Assembly (NCBI RefSeq): GCF_014636295.1
Contig: NZ_BMEC01000002.1
Span: 124,001 to 188,000, forward strand
Length of the DNA stretch: 64,000 bases
Direction of reading: 5' to 3'
Origin: Marivirga lumbricoides
GTDB taxonomy: Bacteria > Bacteroidota > Bacteroidia > Cytophagales > Cyclobacteriaceae
Shown: positions 34,522 to 41,358 of the stretch, piece after piece
Layout: each line of letters begins with the position of its first letter
Position numbering within the stretch: the first letter of the stretch is position 1
The notes under the pieces: generated by a model
What the model saw: the letters and a program-made list of their open reading frames with translations, nothing else
Databases searched by the model: none
Told to the model about the DNA's origin: nothing
Position numbers and translations under genes: made by a program

Positions 34522-34551
34522 TTGACATCGGTTTGTCAACCGGTATATTTT
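34522..34551 (+). promoter_or_regulatory. Bacteroidota-type promoter with embedded palindrome
   Basis: TTG (34522-34524) and TATATTTT (34544-34551) are separated by 19 bases, fitting the -33 TTG / -7 TAnnTTTG consensus of Bacteroidota. The perfect inverted repeat TTGACA-N6-TGTCAA (34522-34539) begins at the -33 element and could be an operator. The gene starts 23 bases downstream. Confidence 0.55.
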
Positions 34552-34574
34552 AAAATAAGCTAATTAGCATACAT

Positions 34575-35561
34575 ATGAAGATTCTCATTTGGGTAGGAAT
34601 TGGGTTGGTTGTAATGGCAGCTATTCCTTTTTTGTTGTTATTTCTGGGCATGGGTTTTATGCAATTATTTGCCATTTCTGAGAAAAAAGCCAGGAACGAA
34701 CTAACCGATATTATCCGGACACAATATGATTCTGCCTGGACTATTAAGAAGGCTACCCGTTTTTTTAATGAAGGTAATATGAATCCGAATATGTTTTATA
34801 TAGAACTGGAGTCGAACCAGGAGCCGAAAGTGACTTTCTGGATTTATTGGGATGCTAAATTGAAAGAACCCCGGTCGAGCTATGGAGAGAAGGAATATAG
34901 CTTAAATAGCCAATACCAGCTAGCATTGGAAGATTATGCCATGCAAAAGGATATTGAGCAGGCGATTGGAGATGAAGCTCAACTGGAATATATAGATTAC
35001 TGGAAAGTGAAAATCGCGGTCAATGATGGTGCAGCTGATTTCATGCGTAAAACAGCTCAAAAAGTGACAACAGTTATCCGAAAGTATGCTAATTATCGTA
35101 CGGTTCATATGGATGTAATTTTCCTGACGGAGGAAGAACCAGATGGCTTATACAAAATTGAAATAGCATTGACTGAGCCACGAGATGATTTGTATATTGG
35201 CCTGAATACAGTGGCAAAAGGTGGCGAGCTGGATCAGATAAAAGAAAAGTGTATGGAGGTGCTTACACCTGTTTTAGCCAGCCAAAGACCTACCTATGAT
35301 TTGCGTGATGCGTTACTGGAAGCCTGGGTTAATCAGAAGAATGTAGCACAATTCTATGGCGTACTGGAAGCAACCAGCCAGAAAGTGAAAGGCGATGAGC
35401 GCATTGGTATGCAACAATACGAAGGTCTGATGTTTTTCCATTATAACATGCTGGCGCATCAGCTGACGGAAGTACGCTTTGTGGAAGCGGGCAAAAGTAT
35501 CTCCGATGATGTGAAAGCGTTGAATGCGCAACTTCCTGCTCAATACCGAAAACCTGAATAG
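34575..35561 (+). CDS. Membrane-anchored hypothetical protein
   Basis: This 328-residue protein has a single N-terminal hydrophobic helix (residues 3-34), which also works as an uncleaved signal anchor, followed by a soluble domain of about 290 residues. The domain alternates acidic helices and strands (MFYIELESNQEPKVTFWIYWD, YKIEIALTEPRDDLYIG) and shows no motif I recognise. Orientation is probably C-terminus outside. It is preceded by a good promoter candidate and stands alone. About 270 gene-free bases follow. Confidence 0.75.
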   Translation: MKILIWVGIGLVVMAAIPFLLLFLGMGFMQLFAISEKKARNELTDIIRTQYDSAWTIKKATRFFNEGNMNPNMFYIELESNQEPKVTFWIYWDAKLKEPRSSYGEKEYSLNSQYQLALEDYAMQKDIEQAIGDEAQLEYIDYWKVKIAVNDGAADFMRKTAQKVTTVIRKYANYRTVHMDVIFLTEEEPDGLYKIEIALTEPRDDLYIGLNTVAKGGELDQIKEKCMEVLTPVLASQRPTYDLRDALLEAWVNQKNVAQFYGVLEATSQKVKGDERIGMQQYEGLMFFHYNMLAHQLTEVRFVEAGKSISDDVKALNAQLPAQYRKPE

Positions 35562-35787
35562 CAAAAGACTACATTATTATGGATGATTAAGTAATAGTGT
35601 CGTGTAAAAATAAAATACTTACATCTAAGGAGAGGATGCCTCCGGATTATATAGTTCAGTAAAAAATTTATTAACAAGATTCTTTTTGTTCGCAGTTGAA
35701 TCCTTGATATTCAGTAATTTAAAATTCATTTCTCTTTTTCTGCCTCCAGAGACAAATTATTTATGAAACTGAGTCAATTTTAAATCG

Positions 35788-35819
35788 TTGACGATATTAA
35801 AATAAACAATATAAGTTTA
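35788..35819 (+). promoter_or_regulatory. Candidate promoter of the SDR gene
   Basis: TTG at 35788-35790 and TAAGTTTA at 35812-35819, spaced by 21 bases, approximate the Bacteroidota -33/-7 pattern. They end 13 bases before the ATG, so the leader would be very short. Confidence 0.35.
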
Positions 35820-35832
35820 AACATATAATTTA

Positions 35833-36597
35833 ATGAAAAAATTTGATAATAAAGTAGCCATAATCACTGGAGGCTCAGGAAGTATTGGTTTTGAGACTGC
35901 TAAGAATATGGCTGAAAAAGGAGCTAAAGTGCTTATTGTAGATATAGATGAAAAAGCACTTCAGGAGAAAGAGAAAGAAGCGAAAGAAGCCGGGCTTGAA
36001 ATTTCATATTGCGTAGCAGATGTTACCAATAGCGATCAAGTGAAAAGTTATGTAGATACTTGTATCGAAAGGTACGGTAAAATAGACTTCTTCTTTAATA
36101 ATGCGGGTATAGAAGGGGTAGTAAAACCAATTCAGGATTACCCAGAAGACACATTCGATAAAGTATTGGCTGTAAATGTTAAAGGGGTATTTTTAGGAAT
36201 GAAGTATGTAATTCCTAAAATTGAAGATGGAGGAAGTATTGTAATCACCTCATCTGTGGCAGGTTTTCAGGGGAGCCCTGGCGTGGTAGCCTATACTACC
36301 AGTAAGCACGCTGTGATTGGAATTATGCGTACTGCCGCTCTGGAACTAGGATCGAGAAACGTAAGAGTGAACTCATTGCATCCTGGTGTGGTAGATAACA
36401 GAATGATGCGTTCTCTGGAAGATGGTATGAATCCGGGACATGGAGATGAAGTAAAAACTCAGATGGAGAATTCAGTGCCATTAAAGAGATATGCCACTTC
36501 AGAAGACATTAGTAATATGGCTACTTTCTTGTTTTCTGATGAAAGCAGCTATGTAAATGGTACTACCCTCTCTGTAGATGGAGGAATGAAAGCGTAA
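35833..36597 (+). CDS. Short-chain dehydrogenase/reductase
   Basis: Classical SDR enzymes use NAD(P) to oxidise or reduce alcohols and ketones. This 254-residue protein has the cofactor motif TGGSGSIG (residues 12-19; the usual GxxxGIG has Ser-Ile here), DIDEKAL after beta2 (an acidic residue favouring NAD), NNAG near 92, catalytic Ser in ITSSVAGFQGS, YTTSKHA (Tyr-x3-Lys) and the C-terminal SSYVNGTTLSVDGGM. This fits the 'glucose 1-dehydrogenase-like' SDR group; substrate unknown. It is monocistronic with a good terminator 29 bases after the stop. Confidence 0.95.
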   Translation: MKKFDNKVAIITGGSGSIGFETAKNMAEKGAKVLIVDIDEKALQEKEKEAKEAGLEISYCVADVTNSDQVKSYVDTCIERYGKIDFFFNNAGIEGVVKPIQDYPEDTFDKVLAVNVKGVFLGMKYVIPKIEDGGSIVITSSVAGFQGSPGVVAYTTSKHAVIGIMRTAALELGSRNVRVNSLHPGVVDNRMMRSLEDGMNPGHGDEVKTQMENSVPLKRYATSEDISNMATFLFSDESSYVNGTTLSVDGGMKA

Positions 36598-36625
36598 GCT
36601 TAATACCCTGGATTTATTTTGAAAG

Positions 36626-36648
36626 GCCCGGCTATCCGGGCTTTTTTT
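36626..36648 (+). terminator. Intrinsic terminator of the SDR gene
   Basis: GCCCGG (36626-36631), loop CTAT, CCGGGC (36636-36641), then seven T. Confidence 0.95.
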
Positions 36649-36824
36649 ATGCCATTGGTTACAAAAAACTATTAGTTTTCCCTACCTCAGGTAGATCAGC
36701 TACTTTCATCAATAAAGCAGAAGTACTTTGCAATCAAAAAGTCAGCTCTCCCATTTAAAAAGCTCAGTTTTTGTGGCTATAAGGTAACACCTGGCTGATA
36801 CTATAGATACTCATAAGTGATTTG

Positions 36825-38156
36825 TCAATCCAAAGGAATAACCCATTCATTTTTTTCCTCATTAATAGTTCCTCCCATTTCTTCTTTCACTACTCTATCA
36901 ATCACCGTAAGCCCTGTTTGCGCCATATTTTCAAAAGTGTCTATCCCATCATTAGGGAAGTTTTGTCGGGTTCTGTGAATATTGAATCTGTTAGAGAATG
37001 ACCTATCAAAAGCCTCTTCAACTCCTTCCTTCCCTATCATAAAACCGATCAATCCTCCCCAGGTAGCTGTGGGATTGTCGGAATCCCAACCTGAGAGTGT
37101 GCCAATCTTTATAGTTTTTTTGAGATCACCCTCGCCATAAAATAGGCTTACTAAGCTTGAAGCAAAGTTGATCCCTGCGGCAAAGCAACCATTACAGTAC
37201 AAGTTCTTTGCGGTAATATCGTAACCATCTTCCTGATTGACCTGATATTTATAATATATAGAATCCCTGGTTTGCTCCCACGGAATACCTGACTGGTATA
37301 ACCTCTTTGTGTAATCAAACATTTTTGCTGGATAGGTGCTATCCGGGAGCACCTTTCTGGCTTCATCAGCCATCTCATGTATACGCTGACTCAAAGTCTT
37401 TCCTGTATTCAAAGAAGCCAATGAATGCATAGTAACATAAAAATTTGCAATATATTCTGCCTCTTCTCTGGCAGTGGTTTGAACAGGTAGAAGTGCAATT
37501 CTGGTAGCTACATCCGGCCTTGCAGGTGCAAACAGGCCAAATATTTCTGTTGTAAGCTGAGCATCAATCATTTCATAATGCTCATTGTTTATCGGGTTTC
37601 CAGTTTCAGGGGGTAAAACGCCTTCCATCATAAGATCAAAAGCCCTTTGGTTAGATACCCACAAGTAGTTTTCTTCCTCAGCTTTGATGTGCTTTTTCCA
37701 GCCCTCCCGTATTTGCTCAGGTGTTAAAATGCTGGTCTTATTGACAAACATCAGATACTGGTACATATACTCAATATCGGTATCATCATCGGCTCCCCAA
37801 ATTTCATCTTCATCTCTAAGAACAAAATCAATGGTTTCGGATAAGTCACTAGGCACCCCTTCTCCCCATATACTGGGTTGATCAGGTTTGCCCCAATCTG
37901 CACCGGTATAAAAATCTCCGGTTTTTATCTCTCCAATGTTTCCAATTTTATCCATTTCCGTTACTAAACCCGTCCAGTTAGCAATGCACTGCCCCAACCA
38001 AAAACCATATAGTTGATCAGCATATTCTTCACGCGATAGGGTGATGTGGTCTTTCTCCTCTTTAGTAAAGCCCTCTTCCCTATCACTATTTTTACTATCA
38101 TTCTTGCACGAGGAAAGTATGATAAGGCAAAATGCTATCTTGACGAAGTTTTTCAT
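36825..38156 (-). CDS. ADP-ribosylglycohydrolase-like lipoprotein
   Basis: This 443-residue protein has a lipoprotein signal (LSSC, Cys16) and a domain resembling the ADP-ribosylglycohydrolase/DraG fold. Visible elements are the N-terminal YGFWLGQCIANWTG (in place of GxxxGDALG), the metal motif WGADDDTDIEY near residue 125 and the second metal motif GWDSDNPTATWGGLIG near 367. The family removes ADP-ribose from proteins or related substrates using two Mg ions. Here the lipid anchor puts the domain outside the cytoplasm, which is unusual for de-ADP-ribosylation and suggests another glycosidic substrate. Some core residues differ, so activity is uncertain. It appears monocistronic. Confidence 0.8.
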   Translation of the reverse strand: MKNFVKIAFCLIILSSCKNDSKNSDREEGFTKEEKDHITLSREEYADQLYGFWLGQCIANWTGLVTEMDKIGNIGEIKTGDFYTGADWGKPDQPSIWGEGVPSDLSETIDFVLRDEDEIWGADDDTDIEYMYQYLMFVNKTSILTPEQIREGWKKHIKAEEENYLWVSNQRAFDLMMEGVLPPETGNPINNEHYEMIDAQLTTEIFGLFAPARPDVATRIALLPVQTTAREEAEYIANFYVTMHSLASLNTGKTLSQRIHEMADEARKVLPDSTYPAKMFDYTKRLYQSGIPWEQTRDSIYYKYQVNQEDGYDITAKNLYCNGCFAAGINFASSLVSLFYGEGDLKKTIKIGTLSGWDSDNPTATWGGLIGFMIGKEGVEEAFDRSFSNRFNIHRTRQNFPNDGIDTFENMAQTGLTVIDRVVKEEMGGTINEEKNEWVIPLD

Positions 38157-38488
38157 AGTAAGTAATATATCTTTTCTGTGAACGGATTACATAAAGAATC
38201 GTACAAAAATAGAGTATTCTACAGTTTATGGAATACTTAAAAATAGAAATATTGAAGTAAATTGTAAAATAGGTAGCTTATAGCAGTAAATGCCAGAATT
38301 ATGAGAGTTGTCCTTCCCAGGTTTTTGGCTGAGAATTAAATATTAGAACGGGTTCAACAGGATATGATTCCTGTATATTATTAATCTGGAGTTTCCGTTT
38401 TCATGTTGCGGTTCCAATGTAAAACAACTTATCTGCTAACCAGTAGTATAATTTCATCATATTTAAGAACAGTACTGTAGATAGCGAG
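38157..38488. other. Intergenic region before cassette hairpin K
   Basis: About 330 AT-rich bases upstream of the ADP-ribosylglycohydrolase-like gene, presumably containing its promoter. I see no gene or clear motif. Confidence 0.5.
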
Positions 38489-38620
38489 TCATAACGTCTT
38501 TGTGTATGGCTCGTTGCTGGAAATCAGCTATGATTTCCCTCCATAACCAAAAGCTAGCGAATAAGATTGAATTTCCGAAAGGAAATTCAGCAGCAATGAG
38601 CTATACATGGTGTTTTAAAC
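38489..38620 (-). repeat. attC-like hairpin site K with two internal hairpins
   Basis: The outer arms pair as CAGCAACGAGCCATACA against CAGCAATGAGCTATACA and end in TAAAAC and GTTATGAC cores in minus orientation. Two internal perfect hairpins are GGAAATCA/TGATTTCC and GAATTTCC/GGAAATTC. The layout matches sites E and G with unrelated inner sequence. Confidence 0.75.
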
Positions 38621-38624
38621 CATT

Positions 38625-39107
38625 TTATTTAACGTAATTTTTATTTTCAATGTCTATATTATTCCAAAGTACCTTAAGAATCCAAAGAGAATTTTTAGAA
38701 TATTCTAATTCAATTATGTCTCCTATTTTTATTTTTTCATAAACTTTATATTTAACGTAGTATTCTTTAATATCTTCATTTCCTTCAAATTCAATTATAT
38801 ATGTGGTTCCTCCAGAATCAGATTCTGTACGTTTTTGGGCCACTTTCACTTTTGTTGCTATTTTAATTTGATTTTTTAAATCTTTCTTCGAATTGTCTCC
38901 GAATATTATATTAAAAACTATGTAAACAGTTATAGTAAAGAAAAAATATGCAATTATTTTTAGAAATATTGGTGTCGTAGATTCCATAAAGTAAACTATA
39001 ACTCCTAGAAGAATAAAAGCAATAAAAAAGGCTATATTGGATTTGTTTCTTTTGGATTTTATCTTAGCAAGATCGTCTCTTGTAAATCTTAATTCAAATT
39101 TCTCCAT
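38625..39107 (-). CDS. Hypothetical membrane protein (160 aa)
   Basis: The protein starts with a charged N-terminus, then two transmembrane helices (about residues 26-42 and 48-68) and a C-terminal soluble domain of ~85 residues with beta strands (GGTTYIIEFEGNEDIKEYYVKYKVYEKIKIGDIIELEYSKNSLWILKVL) that resembles a small beta-barrel such as those of DUF3592-type membrane proteins. The family is not identified. It is a single-gene unit between leader R2c and site K; its stop is 4 bases before the site. Confidence 0.75.
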   Translation of the reverse strand: MEKFELRFTRDDLAKIKSKRNKSNIAFFIAFILLGVIVYFMESTTPIFLKIIAYFFFTITVYIVFNIIFGDNSKKDLKNQIKIATKVKVAQKRTESDSGGTTYIIEFEGNEDIKEYYVKYKVYEKIKIGDIIELEYSKNSLWILKVLWNNIDIENKNYVK

Positions 39108-39130
39108 TTAATTTTTTGTTCGACTTTTTA

Positions 39131-39447
39131 ATGGTTTACAACGCCAGAATATAGTAACCACAGTTGTTATATACGTATTATATTTTTCCTAACCGACAAC
39201 AAACATTTACAAAACGCTTAATACCAGCTTCAGATGAGTAATGATAATAATAAACCATTACTTAATGAAATCCTACTTATTCATCTAAAAGCAATGAAAA
39301 CATCTGTAAGTAGGTAGCACTTTTTGCTTAAAAATGACGGAAAGGTTTTTATAGAATTCTGCGCTCCAATTTAGCTAAACCCATAAGGAAAGTAGCTCAC
39401 CTATAGCGCTTTATAAATTATCTGTTTATATTTAACACAAAACTAAC
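39131..39447. repeat. Leader repeat R2, copy c
   Basis: This begins at a TTTACAAC core next to the start of the 160-residue gene. It contains the degenerate palindrome ATCTGTAAGTAGGTA (39302-39315). It aligns with 43360-43633 through GCTTAATACC(A/G)GCTTCAGAT, GAATTCT and GTAGCTCACCT(A/G)TAG into the position of the sensor gene start. It is therefore the upstream region of a lost paralogue of that gene. Confidence 0.8.
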
Positions 39448-39555
39448 CGAAGCTTCACTTCTAATATTCTTCTTCTTTATTTGTGCCTGCATCGCTCGCT
39501 TTACCTACGGACAAAATGAAGCGGATTCTTTACGTCAACTTGTTCTTATTACCAT
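39448..39555 (+). pseudogene. Relic 5' end of a paralogue of the hybrid sensor gene
   Basis: In the frame corresponding to the sensor gene at 43634, this stretch encodes EASLLIFFFFICACIARFTY then GQNEADSLRQLVLI, matching MKLRLLFLLIL...SYAQNEVDSLRLLI of the intact gene. The start ATG is lost (ACC). Homology ends at 39556, where CAACAATTCGCTAAAT begins, the same sequence that bounds leader copy d at 43311. Confidence 0.75.
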
Positions 39556-39610
39556 CAACAATTCGCTAAATGCAACTTAAAGCACATCATCCATTAGCAT
39601 TTCTTTGCTA

Positions 39611-39724
39611 TCAACTTTTCTTTTCAATTTGCTTATCTCCCCATTGTCTTAAGTGATTAATAAAAGAGATCAATTCAGAACCGGTTTCAGTTAAAGAATA
39701 CTCAACTTTTAGAGAAGCCTCTCC
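39611..39724 (-). pseudogene. C-terminal fragment of an HxlR-type regulator
   Basis: The minus strand encodes about 36 residues, including KVEYSLTETGSELISFINHL and RQWGDKQIEKK before a stop. EYSLTxxGxxL...LxxWG is the winged-helix C-terminus of HxlR-family transcription factors. The helix-turn-helix part is missing, and the fragment abuts the stop of the next minus-strand gene. Confidence 0.75.
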
Positions 39725-40600
39725 TCACCTAACCTTCCAGTTGTTCAATGAATCTCGAACCATTATTATTTCTGAAGTATGATTAGATATTTTTACTTCA
39801 TTATTATTTATTTCAAATGCGCAAATTAAGGAATCACTCACGAGCATCTTATCAAGTAATTCTCCATTCATATTTTTATATGTTAGCTGCCTAAATACAA
39901 TTGTGTCTGATGATTGCATATAGAAATCAAAAGATTTTTCAGGTTGTCTGTTTTTAAAAATTTCGATAAAATGATCTTGTCTAACTTCATAATTTTCACC
40001 AAAACTCCACCATCCTGTTGGATTGAAATTTATGAATTTAGTGGAATCTATCTTATAGTTAAATAACTCCAGAGATCCAGAAGTTACATCCCAGAAGTCC
40101 CAAATTTCATCAAACATATCTGAATATATAGAATCCTCAGGGTAATACGCTCTGTAGAGCTTTTCAACTGAACTTTGAGAAAGTGGCTGCTCAAAAAGCT
40201 TTTTGTTCAAAGCATCTACACTTGTTAAACCAACATTTCTCACAACTTCATTGCCGTTCTCATCAAATAGTATGATAGTCGGAAAAGAGTTGATACTATT
40301 TTTAACAAAAATCTTTTTTGCTTCTTCGCATTTTTGATTAACGACAATAAAGTCATAGTTATCTTTAATTCTTTTCTGTATCTGGTCATTTTCCAAAATA
40401 CTTAATTTGAGTTGCTTACTTGGTGATTTTTGATATTCATTATCCGGTACCAAACCCTGCTCATCAAAGAAAATTATGATTTTTTTTGTTTCTAGGGACT
40501 CTATTTCCGAGCAATCTGGAGACATGTTATAATAATATGATCTGTCGTTGCAGCATTGAAACAGGAATACAGATATTAAGAGGAATACTAAATTTTTCAT
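39725..40600 (-). CDS. Lipoprotein with thioredoxin-like domain
   Basis: This 291-residue protein has an N-terminal lipoprotein signal (VFLFQCC). Residues about 40-135 look like a thioredoxin fold: a KKIIIFFDE strand, then VNQKCEEAKKIFVKNSINSFPTIILFDENGNEVVRNVG, where SFPT corresponds to the cis-Pro loop. The usual CxxC active site is absent. The C-terminal half (140-291) is beta-rich and unrecognised. A redox role is therefore unlikely and a binding role more plausible. It lies between site M and the HxlR fragment and is the last gene of its array. Confidence 0.7.
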   Translation of the reverse strand: MKNLVFLLISVFLFQCCNDRSYYYNMSPDCSEIESLETKKIIIFFDEQGLVPDNEYQKSPSKQLKLSILENDQIQKRIKDNYDFIVVNQKCEEAKKIFVKNSINSFPTIILFDENGNEVVRNVGLTSVDALNKKLFEQPLSQSSVEKLYRAYYPEDSIYSDMFDEIWDFWDVTSGSLELFNYKIDSTKFINFNPTGWWSFGENYEVRQDHFIEIFKNRQPEKSFDFYMQSSDTIVFRQLTYKNMNGELLDKMLVSDSLICAFEINNNEVKISNHTSEIIMVRDSLNNWKVR

Positions 40601-40621
40601 TAGAAAATCGTCAATTTAAAG

Positions 40622-40752
40622 ATAACGTTAAGAATATGGTGCGTTAGGCTATTCAAGTCTCCAAACTTCCAATTCGCTACATATTTTATTAAATGTAAGC
40701 ATTTTCAACTTTAGCACTATCTGCCCAATGACCTATATTTAGTGTTGGTAGC
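40622..40752 (-). repeat. attC-like hairpin site M
   Basis: The outer arms 40622-40650 and 40723-40752 pair imperfectly (GCC.AA.G..CC.TATT). In minus orientation the site starts ACCAAC and ends GTTATC. The loop is AT-rich. Confidence 0.55.
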
Positions 40753-40763
40753 AGTTTCTCTTG

Positions 40764-41234
40764 TCAGCTTATCCATAAATTATATTCTTTGATTAATTTC
40801 CATTTACTATTTTCCTTTTTGAATAGTAAAATGCTTCCACTACCGAAAAGCCAACCACCTTGTCCACTATGTTCAACGACAACAACAGTTTTGTCTTTAT
40901 TGAAAATTGGCTTAGAATAGTGGTGATGCCCATAATTCCCAAATAGTTCTCTAAAATTTACCCAATAATCTATTGTGTCATTTTCTTGAGCTTTGTAAAG
41001 GTCTTTAGGTGTCAAGCACCATACGTTTATTAACTTGTTTTTGTCCCACAAAAACGTTTGACTATCAAATTGGGATTTCAAATGATTTTTTTCCTGAATG
41101 GTCAGAATCGTATCAGGTTGTGAGTTTATGAACTTCTTTAATTCCGAACTGTGCTTTAATGAAAAACAGTTTAATTTTATAAACTCCCGTCTATCGTCAA
41201 TAGCACTATCTGCTTCAAAAAGCGTATAATTCAA
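40764..41234 (-). CDS. Hypothetical protein, N-terminus probably disrupted
   Basis: The 156-residue frame opens with TTG 41234, but coding-like sequence (FFLGLHFWRISEQEIYDFL) continues upstream in the same frame to a run of nine T near 41281-41289. A candidate ATG just beyond is in another frame and followed by TAG. The gene therefore seems to have lost its start by a frameshift in the homopolymer, or uses a non-ATG start further up. The body has a C-terminal GGWLFGSGSILLFKKENSKWKLIKEY element common in secreted Bacteroidota proteins. The family is not identified. It sits between sites N and M. Confidence 0.6.
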   Translation of the reverse strand: MNYTLFEADSAIDDRREFIKLNCFSLKHSSELKKFINSQPDTILTIQEKNHLKSQFDSQTFLWDKNKLINVWCLTPKDLYKAQENDTIDYWVNFRELFGNYGHHHYSKPIFNKDKTVVVVEHSGQGGWLFGSGSILLFKKENSKWKLIKEYNLWIS

Positions 41235-41321
41235 AAAATCATAAATTTCTTGTTCGGAAATTCTCCAAAAATGAAGGCCTAAAAAAAAACTAAATGTGCT
41301 CAGTATTTTTCATTCAAGAGG

Positions 41322-41352
41322 GTTGTGCAACGGCTACCGTTGTTGGTACACG
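41322..41352 (-). repeat. Minimal attC-like hairpin site N (~30 nt)
   Basis: GTGCAACGG and CCGTTG.TGGTACAC pair around a 3-base loop. In minus orientation it runs from CCAACAACGG to CCGTTGCAC, leaving almost only the paired cores. Confidence 0.5.
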
Positions 41353-41358
41353 TTTTTT

